Assembly: GCA_002397315.1 (NCBI GenBank)
Contig: DHAE01000007.1
Coordinates: 62,001-126,000 of the forward strand
DNA length: 64,000 bases
Source of the DNA: Comamonadaceae bacterium UBA4962
GTDB taxonomy: Bacteria > Pseudomonadota > Gammaproteobacteria > Burkholderiales > Burkholderiaceae_C
Reading direction: 5' to 3'
This document shows positions 54,165 through 62,595 of the stretch, piece by piece. Position 1 is the first letter of the stretch. The number at the start of each line of letters is the position of its first letter. The position numbers and the translations under genes were made by a program. The notes below the pieces were generated by a model that saw only the letters and a list, made by a program, of their open reading frames with translations, was not told the DNA's origin and made no database searches.

Positions 54165-55904
54165 ATGACGACCACCACCCTTCCCGAACGTACCGAACCG
54201 ACCGCCGACGAGGTCGCCGTGCAGCGCCCGCTGATCGGCGAACTGCTGGTGCAGTCGGGCAAGCTCAGCGCGCGCGACCTGGAGCGCGCGCTGTCGGCGC
54301 AGCAGGAAATGGGCGGTCTGCTGGGCCGGGTGCTGGTGCGGCTGGGGCTCGTGTCCGAATCGGACGTGATCCAGGCGCTGGCACGCCAGCTGGACATCCC
54401 GCTCGTTGCCGCCGCCGACTTTCCGAGCCTCCTTCCCGAAGTGGAGGGGCTGCTGCCGGAGTTCCTGCAGGCCAACCACGTCTATCCGCTGTCGGTCGAC
54501 GACGGCCGGCTGCGCGTGGCGATGGCCGTGCCCCAGGACGCCTTCGTCGTCAAGGCGCTGCACCTGGCGACCGGCCTGGCCATCGTGCCGCACCTCGCGC
54601 TCGAAAGCGACATCGAAAAAGCCCTGGCCGAACCCCAGGAGCAGGGCGGCGATGAGGCGGACGGCGACGACGGTTTCGGGGATGGCGCCGACGGCGGCGA
54701 TTTCGTCGAGCACCTGAAGGACCTCGCCAGCGAGGCGCCCGTCATCCGCCTGGTGAACGCCATCATCGGCCGCGTGATCGACCTGCGCGCCTCGGACATC
54801 CACCTGGAGCCCTTCGACGACGGCCTGCACGTGCGCTACCGCGTGGACGGCGTCATCCAGTTGGGCGAACTGGTGCCGCCGCGCCTGAGCGCCGCGGTCA
54901 ATTCGCGCGTCAAGCTGCTCGCCCACCTCGACATCGCCGAGCGGCGGCTGCCGCAGGACGGGCGCATCAAGACGCGCGTCAAGGGCCGTGAACTCGACCT
55001 GCGGGTCTCCACCGTGCCCACCGTGCACGGCGAGAGCGTCGTGATGCGGGTACTGGACCGCGCGAGCGTGCGCCTGCAGCTGGAGACCATGGGCTTCGAG
55101 AAGGACACGCTCGAGCGCTTCAACATGCTGCTCGCCAAGCCGCACGGCATCCTGCTGGTCACCGGGCCCACGGGTTCCGGCAAGACGACCACGCTGTATG
55201 CGGCGCTGTCCAAGATCGATGCGGAGTCCAACAAGATCATCACCGTGGAAGACCCGGTGGAATACCAGCTGGAAGGCATCAACCAGATCCAGGTGCATCC
55301 GCAGATCAACCTGACCTTCGCCAACGCGCTGCGCTCCATCCTGCGGCAGGATCCGGACATCATCATGATCGGCGAAATGCGGGACGGCGAGACCGCTCAG
55401 ATCGCCGTGCAGTCCGCCCTCACGGGCCACCTGGTGCTCTCCACGCTGCACACCAACACCGCCGCGGGCGCCGTGATCCGGATGAAGGACATGGGCGTCG
55501 AGGGCTACCTGATCACCTCGTCCGTCAACGGCGTGCTGGCCCAGCGGCTGGTGCGCGCGCTCTGCGGCCACTGCAAGGAGCCCTACGAGCCCGGCGACGA
55601 GGTGCGGCGCAGCACCGGCCTGGGGCGGTTCAGCAGCTTCGGCCAGGCGATCTACCGCGCCGTCGGCTGCGAGCACTGCCGCGGTTCCGGCTACCGCGGG
55701 CGCACGGGTATCCACGAACTCTTCGTGCTCGACGAGCCGATGCGCCGCGCGATCATCGACGGCAAGGACGCCAACGCCCTCAATGCGCTCGCGGCGCAGG
55801 GCGGCATGCTCAACCTCTACGAGGACGGCCTGCGCAAGGTCGCGGCCGGCGTGACCTCGCTGGACGAACTCGGCCGCGTGACCCAGGACCAGGGCGATGC
55901 CTGA
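54165..55904 (+). CDS. gspE: Type II secretion ATPase GspE
   Basis: The 579-residue cytoplasmic hexameric ATPase drives pseudopilus assembly. The N-terminal domain (about 20-150, LIGELLVQSGKLSARDLERA) is the GspE/PilB N1 region; then come Walker A GPTGSGKTTTLYA (Gly334 on), the Asp box EDPVEYQLEG, Walker B RQDPDIIMIGEMRD and the His box HLVLSTLHTNTA. The zinc module with two CxxC pairs (CGHC and CEHC) is near 466-505. A long acidic linker (GGDEADGDDGFGDG) lies near 160-175. ATG 54165 fits; its last 8 bases overlap gspF. Confidence 0.97.
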   Translation: MTTTTLPERTEPTADEVAVQRPLIGELLVQSGKLSARDLERALSAQQEMGGLLGRVLVRLGLVSESDVIQALARQLDIPLVAAADFPSLLPEVEGLLPEFLQANHVYPLSVDDGRLRVAMAVPQDAFVVKALHLATGLAIVPHLALESDIEKALAEPQEQGGDEADGDDGFGDGADGGDFVEHLKDLASEAPVIRLVNAIIGRVIDLRASDIHLEPFDDGLHVRYRVDGVIQLGELVPPRLSAAVNSRVKLLAHLDIAERRLPQDGRIKTRVKGRELDLRVSTVPTVHGESVVMRVLDRASVRLQLETMGFEKDTLERFNMLLAKPHGILLVTGPTGSGKTTTLYAALSKIDAESNKIITVEDPVEYQLEGINQIQVHPQINLTFANALRSILRQDPDIIMIGEMRDGETAQIAVQSALTGHLVLSTLHTNTAAGAVIRMKDMGVEGYLITSSVNGVLAQRLVRALCGHCKEPYEPGDEVRRSTGLGRFSSFGQAIYRAVGCEHCRGSGYRGRTGIHELFVLDEPMRRAIIDGKDANALNALAAQGGMLNLYEDGLRKVAAGVTSLDELGRVTQDQGDA

Positions 55905-57174
55905 TTACGCCTGGCGCGCCGTCGCCGCATCCGGCAAGGTCGTCGAGGGCCGGCAGACCGCGCCGAGCGAGGCGCAGGTGCTCAAGCAACTGCGCGAGCA
56001 GGGCCTTACGCCCCTGGGCATCAGCGATGCCGCGGGAGCGCCTCCGGTCGCCGCGGCCCCTGCGCGCAGCGCGGGCAAAGGCGCCGCGGCCGCTGCCGCC
56101 GGGGTGGTGCCGGCACCGCGCGGACGCGGCAGCAAGGGCCCCGTCAAGCAGGCGGACGTGCTCGCGCTCACGTCCGAGCTCTCCATCATGCTGCGCGCCG
56201 GCCTGGCGCTCGACAACGCGCTGCGGGTGCTCATCGACATGAGCCACAAGCCCAGCATGGCCACGCTGCTGCAGGGCGTGCTCGACGCCGTGAAGGGCGG
56301 CACGCCCCTCAGCCGTGCGCTCTCCCAGCACCGCGACCTGTTCGGCGACTTCTACATCAACATGATCCGCTCCGGCGAGGCGAGCGGCCAGATGTCAGCC
56401 GTGCTCGAACGCCTCGTCGCCCACATGGAGCGCCAGCGCGCCCTGCGCGACAGCGTCATCTCCGCCACCATCTACCCGGCGATCCTGCTGGGCGTGGCCG
56501 TGCTGTCGCTGATCGCCATGCTCGGCTTCGTCGTGCCGCAGTTCGAGAAGCTGTTCACCGACATGGGCGACGCGCTCCCCCTGCCCACGCAACTGGTGAT
56601 GGGTCTGGGCCACGCCTTCACGCGCTATGGCCTCTTCATCGGCATCGTGGCGCTCGGGCTGGGGCTGCTCGTGCGCCGCTGGGCCCGCTCCCCGGCCGGG
56701 CGCCTCTGGTGGCAGTCGCGCCTGCTGAAGATGCCGCTCATGGGGCCGCTCGCCCTCAAGTACCAGCTGACGCTGTTCTCCCGCTCCCTGGGCACGCTGC
56801 TCGGCAACGGGGTGCCGATGCTCACCGCTCTGCACATCGCCACCGAGACGGTGAACAACTCCGTGCTCCAGCAGGCGCTCTCCAAGGTGGCGCCCATCGT
56901 GAAGGAGGGCGGCAAGGTGGTCCAGGCCATCACGGCCACCGGGATCTTCGAGCCCATCGCCGTCAACCTGATCCGGGTGGGGGAGGAAACGGGGCGCATC
57001 GGCCAAATGATGCTGGAGCTGTCCAACATATTGAACCGAGAGGTGGAAACCGGTATCAAACGCCTGCTCACGCTGGTCGAGCCCGTGCTCATCCTCGTGC
57101 TGGGCATCCTGATCGCCGCCATCATCGTCTCCATCCTTCTCGGGATCCTGTCCATCAATGACCTCGCCGTATAA
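55897..57174 (+). CDS. gspF: Type II secretion inner-membrane platform protein GspF
   Basis: The 425-residue polytopic protein links the ATPase to the pseudopilus. It starts MPDYAWRAVAASGKVVEGRQ, has an Ala-rich insert at about 45-80, and two repeated GspF domains (TSELSIMLRAGLALDNALRV; RSLGTLLGNGVPMLTALHI) each followed by membrane helices (IYPAILLGVAVLSLIAMLGF; VLILVLGILIAAIIVSILLG). It overlaps gspE by 8 bases and is 28 bases from gspG. Confidence 0.97.
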   Translation: MPDYAWRAVAASGKVVEGRQTAPSEAQVLKQLREQGLTPLGISDAAGAPPVAAAPARSAGKGAAAAAAGVVPAPRGRGSKGPVKQADVLALTSELSIMLRAGLALDNALRVLIDMSHKPSMATLLQGVLDAVKGGTPLSRALSQHRDLFGDFYINMIRSGEASGQMSAVLERLVAHMERQRALRDSVISATIYPAILLGVAVLSLIAMLGFVVPQFEKLFTDMGDALPLPTQLVMGLGHAFTRYGLFIGIVALGLGLLVRRWARSPAGRLWWQSRLLKMPLMGPLALKYQLTLFSRSLGTLLGNGVPMLTALHIATETVNNSVLQQALSKVAPIVKEGGKVVQAITATGIFEPIAVNLIRVGEETGRIGQMMLELSNILNREVETGIKRLLTLVEPVLILVLGILIAAIIVSILLGILSINDLAV

Positions 57175-57202
57175 TTTTCGTTTGTCCGAGGAACCCTCTT
57201 CC

Positions 57203-57658
57203 ATGGCGCACCTTCCTGCCCGCCGCGATCGCGGCACGTCCATGCAACGCAAATCCTCCCGCGGTTTCACGCTGATCGAACTGCTGGTCGTGCTGGCCAT
57301 CCTGACGCTGCTGGCCGGCCTGGTCGGTCCGCGCGTGCTGGGCCAGCTCGGCGGCGCCAAGGCCAAGACGGCCGGCGTGCAGATCGCCGATCTGGACAAG
57401 TCCCTCGAACTCTTCAAGCTCGACGTGGGCCGCTATCCCACCACGGAGGAAGGCCTGGAGGCGCTGGTCAAGCGTCCCGGTTCCGTGAACGGCTGGGCCG
57501 GCCCCTACCTCAAGGGCGGCGTGCCCTCGGACCCCTGGGGCCATCCCTACCGCTACACCAGCCCCGGTCCCAATGGCGGCATCGAGATCCTGTCGCTGGG
57601 CTCCGACGGCGCCCCGGGCGGCGAGGGCGAGGCCGCGGACATCCGCAACAAGCCCTGA
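57203..57658 (+). CDS. gspG: Major pseudopilin GspG
   Basis: The pseudopilin forms the shaft of the secretion pseudopilus. A positively charged leader ends at SSRG, cut before FTLIELLVVLAILTLLAGLV, with Glu5 conserved. The soluble part has the C-terminal calcium-binding loop typical of GspG (GGVPSDPWGHPYRYTSPG, LGSDGAPGGEGEAADI). GAGGA lies before ATG 57203; ATG 57242 (MQRKSSRG) would shorten the leader and lacks a ribosome site. The likely leader is longer than usual, about 30 residues. Confidence 0.96.
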   Translation: MAHLPARRDRGTSMQRKSSRGFTLIELLVVLAILTLLAGLVGPRVLGQLGGAKAKTAGVQIADLDKSLELFKLDVGRYPTTEEGLEALVKRPGSVNGWAGPYLKGGVPSDPWGHPYRYTSPGPNGGIEILSLGSDGAPGGEGEAADIRNKP

Positions 57659-57684
57659 TACCTCCGGCCTCCTGCGGTTCTGCC

Positions 57685-58131
57685 ATGCGGCGCGAGCGCG
57701 GCTTCACGCTGGTTGAACTGCTGGTCGTCTTCGCCATCATGGCACTCGTGGTGGGCCTCGCGCCCATCGCCTTCGAGCGCCTGCGCGAAGCCGCGGCTTA
57801 CCGCGACGCCGTCCGCACGATCTCCAGCCAGATGCGCGCCGCACGTTTCACGGCGATGGCCGAAGGGCGCGAGGTGCGCTTCTCCGTGGATCTGCGCAAC
57901 CGCGCCTACGGCGTGGGTGCGGCCATGAAGCCGCTGCCGCAGCCCCTGGAACTGCGCGCCATCGTCGCGAGTACGGAAATGGACCCGCAGAGCCGCGCCT
58001 CCATTCGCTTCCTGCCCAGTGGCGGCGCCACGGGCGGCAGCATCGAAATCCTGCGCGCTCCCGGCGTGGGCACGCGGCTGCGGGTGGACTGGCTCTCCGG
58101 CCGGGTCACGCAAGAGGCGCTGACCCGATGA
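57685..58131 (+). CDS. gspH: Minor pseudopilin GspH
   Basis: The 148-residue pseudopilin has a short leader MRRERG followed by FTLVELLVVFAIMALVVGLA, with the prepilin peptidase site after Gly6. The rest shows the beta-rich GspH domain (FTAMAEGREVRFSVDLRNRA). GspH joins shaft and tip. It overlaps gspI by 4 bases. Confidence 0.92.
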   Translation: MRRERGFTLVELLVVFAIMALVVGLAPIAFERLREAAAYRDAVRTISSQMRAARFTAMAEGREVRFSVDLRNRAYGVGAAMKPLPQPLELRAIVASTEMDPQSRASIRFLPSGGATGGSIEILRAPGVGTRLRVDWLSGRVTQEALTR

Positions 58132-58532
58132 GCCCGCGCAGGCCACGTGGCCAGCGGGGGCTCACCCTGCTGGAACTCCTGGTGGCGTTCGCCATCATGG
58201 CGCTGTCCCTGGGCATGCTCTACCGCGCCATGGGGGGCTCCGCCCGCAGCGTGGCCGACGTGGACCGCTACCAGCGCGCCGTGGTTCTCGCCCAGTCCCT
58301 TCTGTCCCTGCGCGACACCGTGCCCGAACAGGGCTGGAACCAGGCCGGAGAGTCCGCCGGCTACCAGTGGCGGGTCGCCAGCGTGCCGTTCGCCACCGAT
58401 GTGAAGGGGCCGAACGTTCCGTTCCTGCACGAAGTGAACATCCTGATCACCTGGTCGGACGGAGCGCGTACCCGCAGCTTCGAACTCAACACCCTGCGTC
58501 CCCAGCGCAAGATGCCGGAACTGGTCCGCTGA
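58128..58532 (+). CDS. gspI: Minor pseudopilin GspI
   Basis: The 134-residue pseudopilin has leader MSPRRPRGQRG, then LTLLELLVAFAIMALSLGML with Leu instead of Phe at +1 and Glu at +5. The soluble part (QRAVVLAQSLLSLRDTVPEQ, WRVASVPFATD) matches the GspI fold. With GspJ and GspK it forms the pseudopilus tip. The stop overlaps the gspJ ATG by one base. Confidence 0.92.
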   Translation: MSPRRPRGQRGLTLLELLVAFAIMALSLGMLYRAMGGSARSVADVDRYQRAVVLAQSLLSLRDTVPEQGWNQAGESAGYQWRVASVPFATDVKGPNVPFLHEVNILITWSDGARTRSFELNTLRPQRKMPELVR

Positions 58533-59206
58533 TGGCAATGCGCGTTCCCGTTCACCGTCCCGCGGCGGCAGGCTTCACCCTGGTGGAGCTGCTGGTCGTG
58601 ATCTCGCTGCTGTCGCTGGTCATGCTCGCCATGGGCTCGGCACTGCGCACCACCGCGCAGACGGAAGAGCGCGTGGATGCCCGCCTGCGCAAGGTGGACG
58701 AGTTGCGCGTGGCCGACAACTTCCTGCGCTCGGTGCTGGGCCGTGTTTCCCTGCGCAAGCGGCTCGGCGTCATCGCGGTCGACGAGAGCCCGTATTTCTT
58801 CGCGGGGCGTCCGCAGGACATGGTGTGGGTCGGCGTGATGCCGGCCCGCTACGGTGCGGGCGGCCGCTTCTTCTTCCACCTGGGTCTGGAAGATGCGCCG
58901 GGCGGACAGGCGCTGGTGCTGCGGTACCTGCCCTTCACCCAGGAGGGCAGCATGCCGGACTGGGGCAGGGCGGAGAGCTATGTGCTCGTCCCCGCGGTCA
59001 CGGGCTTCGAAATCCGCTTCGAAGATGCCGCTCCCGAGCCTCCGCAGTGGGGGGCGCCGTGGACCCTGACCGACCGCTTGCCCCAACGGGTTGCCTTCCA
59101 GATCCGCACCGCCACGGATGTGTGGCCCGACATCGTCGTGCCGATGCGGACCCTGCCGAGCAGCGACCAGTCCATGGGCGGCGCGGTTTTCGGAGGCAGC
59201 CAATGA
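58532..59206 (+). CDS. gspJ: Minor pseudopilin GspJ
   Basis: The 224-residue pseudopilin has a 14-residue leader ending AAAG, then FTLVELLVVISLLSLVMLAM. The soluble domain includes LRYLPFTQEGSMPDWGRAE and VTGFEIRFEDA, family-typical strands for GspJ. ATG 58532 overlaps the gspI stop (TGATG). It belongs to the tip complex with GspI and GspK. Confidence 0.93.
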   Translation: MAMRVPVHRPAAAGFTLVELLVVISLLSLVMLAMGSALRTTAQTEERVDARLRKVDELRVADNFLRSVLGRVSLRKRLGVIAVDESPYFFAGRPQDMVWVGVMPARYGAGGRFFFHLGLEDAPGGQALVLRYLPFTQEGSMPDWGRAESYVLVPAVTGFEIRFEDAAPEPPQWGAPWTLTDRLPQRVAFQIRTATDVWPDIVVPMRTLPSSDQSMGGAVFGGSQ

Positions 59207-60066
59207 AGACGATTCCTTGGCATCGCCGTCCCGGCGGTTCCGCGCGGGGCATGGTCCTGATCGCCGTCCTCTGGATCGTGGCGTCCCTCGCCATCATCGT
59301 TACCGGAGTTACCCGCACCATCCGCGAAGAGGCGCGCATGATGGCGCTCGCCCGGCAGAACGTCCAGGCGCAGGCCCTGGGCGATGCCGCCATCCAGCTG
59401 GCACTGCAGTCCATCGTCGCCAACAACACGCCCGTCAACCGCATGCTGCAGTCCGAGATCCAGTACCAGGGCGTGGCCATGCAGGTCCGGGCCATGCCCC
59501 TGAACGGCCTCATCGACATCAACAGTGCCCCGGTGCCGTTGCTCGCGAAGCTGTACACGGTCGCGGGAGGCGTACCCCCCGGCGCCGCGGACGCTCTCGC
59601 CCAGGCCACCGTGGAGGTCCGCGCGCAGCGGGGCCCTTCGGGAATGCCCGAGCGCTTCGAGGCCGAAGAGGACCTGCTCCGGGTGCCGGGGATCGGTTAC
59701 GACCTCTATGCTAGACTTTTCCCCCTCGTTACTGCCGACTTGCGGGGGCGCGGGCTGGTGAATCCCCTGGCTGCGCCCGTCGAGGTGCTGGCCGTGCTGG
59801 CGGGCGGGAACATCGCCGCGGCGGCGACCATTGCCGGCAAGCGCGATGCAGGCGAGCCTGGCGTGGACATGTCCGCGCTCGATACGGCCTTTCTCGACAG
59901 CTCTTCAGTCCGGCGGCTCCGTGTGGAGGCGCGTGTTCCCATGGCGGACGGCACCTGGCTGCGCGTATCGCGCAGCGTCGACCTGGCCGCGCGCTCGCGC
60001 GACGGAGCGCCGTGGTATTCCTTCCGAACCGGATCCAGCGTGGAGCCGGTGGCCCGCAATCCCTGA
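59203..60066 (+). CDS. gspK: Minor pseudopilin GspK
   Basis: The 287-residue protein caps the pseudopilus. Leader MKTIPWHRRPGGSARG precedes MVLIAVLWIVASLAIIVTGV, where Glu5 is absent, as in other GspK. The large helical domain includes LNGLIDINSAPVPLLAKLY and LRVPGIGYDLYARLFPLVT. It overlaps gspJ by 4 bases and is 6 bases from gspL. Confidence 0.94.
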   Translation: MKTIPWHRRPGGSARGMVLIAVLWIVASLAIIVTGVTRTIREEARMMALARQNVQAQALGDAAIQLALQSIVANNTPVNRMLQSEIQYQGVAMQVRAMPLNGLIDINSAPVPLLAKLYTVAGGVPPGAADALAQATVEVRAQRGPSGMPERFEAEEDLLRVPGIGYDLYARLFPLVTADLRGRGLVNPLAAPVEVLAVLAGGNIAAAATIAGKRDAGEPGVDMSALDTAFLDSSSVRRLRVEARVPMADGTWLRVSRSVDLAARSRDGAPWYSFRTGSSVEPVARNP

Positions 60067-60072
60067 AAAGCG

Positions 60073-61371
60073 ATGCCCTCTCTTTCTTCCGAAGCCCGTT
60101 TCCTGGGCGTCGACCTGCGCATGCTCTGGCGTGAAATCCGCCAGCCCTGGCTGCGCATGCACGACTGGCCCGCCCTGGCGTGGCTGACCCCGGCCGCTCC
60201 GGTGCGGCTGCTGCATCCCGATGGCCGGGAGACCCTTTGGCTGGGGCACGAGCGTGAAGGCGCAGTCGCCGGCAAGGCGCCGCCCCCATTCGCTGCGGTG
60301 GAACTGCCCGAGGACCTCGTCCTTCGGCGTTCCCTGGCGCTTCCGCCGATGGGCGCCGCCGATGTGGCAAATGCGTCGGCGCTCGAGGCGCGGTCGGTGA
60401 GCCCCTTCGCGGCGGACGACCTGGCCTGGGGGCATCGCGCGTACTGGCAGGGCAACGGCAGTGCACGGGTGGACCTGGTGCTGTCGTCGCGCCGGCAGAT
60501 CGCGCAGTATCTGGCGACGCGCGCCGATGCCCTGGCGGGCTTGGAGCCGGAGGTCTGGGTGCGCACGGCCGGCGGCCTGCCCATCGTCCTGGAAGGGTAC
60601 GGCGAAGGGCTCCGCAAGGCCCACGCGATGCGCTGGCGACGCACGGGATACGCACTGATGGGCCTCATCGTGGTGCTGCTCGCCGCCCTGGCGGTCACCC
60701 CCAGCCTGCAGTTGCGCGCACGCGCGCTCGAGGCTGCGCAAGCTTACGGCGAGGCGGCGCAGCGTACGGCGCCCGTCGTGCGCCAGCGTGAATTGCTCAT
60801 GCAGTCGGCGGACAAGCTCACGCAGCTCTCCGAACTGGTGTCGAACCGCATCGAGCCGCTCAAGGTGCTGGACCGCCTTACCCAACTGCTGCCGGACGAT
60901 ACGTACCTGCAGAGCTTCCGGCTGCAGGGCGCGAAGGTCACGATCGCGGGCATGACGAACAATGCGTCCGCCCTCATGCAACTGCTGGGCAACGAAGCGG
61001 GCTTCAAGGAAGTCCGTGCGCCTTCCGCTGCGACGCGCATGGGCAATACGGGCAAGGAATCCTTCTCCATCGAGTTCATGCTGGATCCCCACGTGTATGG
61101 TGCGCCGGTGAGCGCACCCATCGCCGCCGCGGCAGCCGCAGCGGCTTCCGCTCCCGCGGCTGCTCCCATCGCTTCCGCGCCCGCTGCCGGCAATGCTGCG
61201 GTCGTGCCCGCGGCACCTGCCGCGCCCGGACCGGCCACGGCCGTCCCGGCGGGGCCGGCCTCGCCGCCCAAGGCCACGTTCGGCGGGGGCGCCACGTTCG
61301 GCGGAACGCCCACCCGCCCTGCTGCGGCGCCGTCCGGCGGTGCCCCGGCCTCCGCATCCGGAGCGCGATAA
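60073..61371 (+). CDS. gspL: Type II secretion assembly protein GspL
   Basis: The 432-residue protein has a cytoplasmic actin-like domain (about 1-190) that docks GspE, one membrane helix (GYALMGLIVVLLAALAV, about 194-212) and a periplasmic ferredoxin-like part (DDTYLQSFRLQGAKVTIAGM). Beyond the usual end is an Ala/Pro-rich tail of about 80 residues containing the repeated ATFGG (bases 61273-61305). The tail is unusual compared with E. coli or Vibrio GspL. It is 3 bases from gspM. Confidence 0.93.
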   Translation: MPSLSSEARFLGVDLRMLWREIRQPWLRMHDWPALAWLTPAAPVRLLHPDGRETLWLGHEREGAVAGKAPPPFAAVELPEDLVLRRSLALPPMGAADVANASALEARSVSPFAADDLAWGHRAYWQGNGSARVDLVLSSRRQIAQYLATRADALAGLEPEVWVRTAGGLPIVLEGYGEGLRKAHAMRWRRTGYALMGLIVVLLAALAVTPSLQLRARALEAAQAYGEAAQRTAPVVRQRELLMQSADKLTQLSELVSNRIEPLKVLDRLTQLLPDDTYLQSFRLQGAKVTIAGMTNNASALMQLLGNEAGFKEVRAPSAATRMGNTGKESFSIEFMLDPHVYGAPVSAPIAAAAAAAASAPAAAPIASAPAAGNAAVVPAAPAAPGPATAVPAGPASPPKATFGGGATFGGTPTRPAAAPSGGAPASASGAR

Positions 61372-61374
61372 CCC

Positions 61375-61935
61375 ATGAAACGCATGTCTCCACGCGAGCA
61401 GCTGATACTCGCCGCCACCCTGCTCGCGGCCCTGGTGCCTCTCGCCCTGGCGGGCTGGTACGTCGCCCAGCGCCACATGAATGCGGAAGCCCGGCTCGCG
61501 GAACTGGAGCCGCGCTATGCCCGCCTGCTGGGCCTCGAAGCCCAGAAGGCGGACATCGCGGCCGCCCTTGCGCGGGCCGGCGAGGCCCGGTCCCAGTACA
61601 TCTACCCCGCAGGCCAGGACGCCAGCCAGACCGGAAACGCCGCGCAGCAGAAGGTCCGCGACATCCTCGGTGCCGCGGGGCTGCAGGTCAGCAGCAGCCA
61701 GGTGCTGCCCGCCAAGGAGGACAAGGGGTTCGACCGCATCCCATTGAATGTCCGGGCCGAGGGCGACATGCTGGCGGTGCAGAGCGCATTGGCCGTGCTG
61801 GGCAGCCAGATGCCGCTGCTGCTCGTCGACGACCTGGACATCCAGGCGACCGGGGCCTTCGGCAACGTGGAGTTCAAGGGGGCTCCCCGCCTTTCCGTCT
61901 CCTTCGGTCTGAGCGTTCTGCGGGAGCGGTCATGA
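61375..61935 (+). CDS. gspM: Type II secretion protein GspM
   Basis: The 186-residue bitopic protein has one N-terminal membrane helix (LILAATLLAALVPLALAGWY) after a short basic start, then a coiled-coil region (ARLAELEPRYARLLGLEAQK) and a small ferredoxin-like periplasmic domain. It pairs with GspL. It overlaps the next gene by 4 bases (61932-61935). Confidence 0.92.
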   Translation: MKRMSPREQLILAATLLAALVPLALAGWYVAQRHMNAEARLAELEPRYARLLGLEAQKADIAAALARAGEARSQYIYPAGQDASQTGNAAQQKVRDILGAAGLQVSSSQVLPAKEDKGFDRIPLNVRAEGDMLAVQSALAVLGSQMPLLLVDDLDIQATGAFGNVEFKGAPRLSVSFGLSVLRERS

Positions 61936-62549
61936 AGCGGTATGCACTGCACATTCTTCTGCTCGTGAACGTGGCCCTGGCGCTGGTGCTGCTGTGGATG
62001 TGGATGGCCACTGACGGCACCGTGCGCAACGTCCACTGGCAGCCTCCCGAGCCCCGCAGGTCCGACGTCGACGGCCTGCTGCCGGCGCTGCCCGCCGTCG
62101 GCACGGCCGATACCCAGCGGTTCGTCGCCATGCTGGACCGTCCGGTCTTCTCGACGACGCGCCGTCCTCCGCCCCCGCCCCCCCCGCCGCCCGCCAGTGC
62201 GCCGCCGCCGGACAACCTGTCCTCGGCCACGATCTCGGGCGTCTACGCAGGCGCAGGGCAGGGCGGCATCATCATGCTCATCGCCGGCAAGCAGCGGCGA
62301 CTGCGGATGAACGACAACGTCGAAGGCTGGGTGCTCAGTTCCATACAGGACCGCGTCGTCTCCTTCACCCGCGGGGGCGAGACGCGCACGCTGCTGTTGC
62401 CTCGCGCCGCGGTCACCGTCTATTCCGGCGCCCCGCGTCCCGCGCCCACTCAGGTGGGCGTGCCGTCGCCAGCGCCTCAGCCTGCGGCTGCCGCGGCTGC
62501 CCCGCGGCCATCCCCGCCCCGGGCCACCTTTGGTGGCCCCCCACGTTGA
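61932..62549 (+). CDS. GspC/XpsN-like type II secretion protein
   Basis: The 205-residue protein has one membrane helix (HILLLVNVALALVLLWMWM), a nine-proline run (about 79-87) and a small domain (about 95-160: SATISGVYAGAGQGGIIMLI, RRLRMNDNVEGWVLSSIQ, DRVVSFTRGGETRTLLL) like the HR domain of GspC, which binds the N0 domain of the secretin. Its place between gspM and gspD matches Xanthomonas xpsN. It ends in a Pro/Ala tail with RATFGGPPR. No PDZ domain. I treat it as the GspC role, not proven. Confidence 0.8.
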   Translation: MKRYALHILLLVNVALALVLLWMWMATDGTVRNVHWQPPEPRRSDVDGLLPALPAVGTADTQRFVAMLDRPVFSTTRRPPPPPPPPPASAPPPDNLSSATISGVYAGAGQGGIIMLIAGKQRRLRMNDNVEGWVLSSIQDRVVSFTRGGETRTLLLPRAAVTVYSGAPRPAPTQVGVPSPAPQPAAAAAAPRPSPPRATFGGPPR

Positions 62550-62595
62550 ATTCAGAGCGCACAGGCGCGCCTTCCCTTTTCCCGGGCACGTAGTC

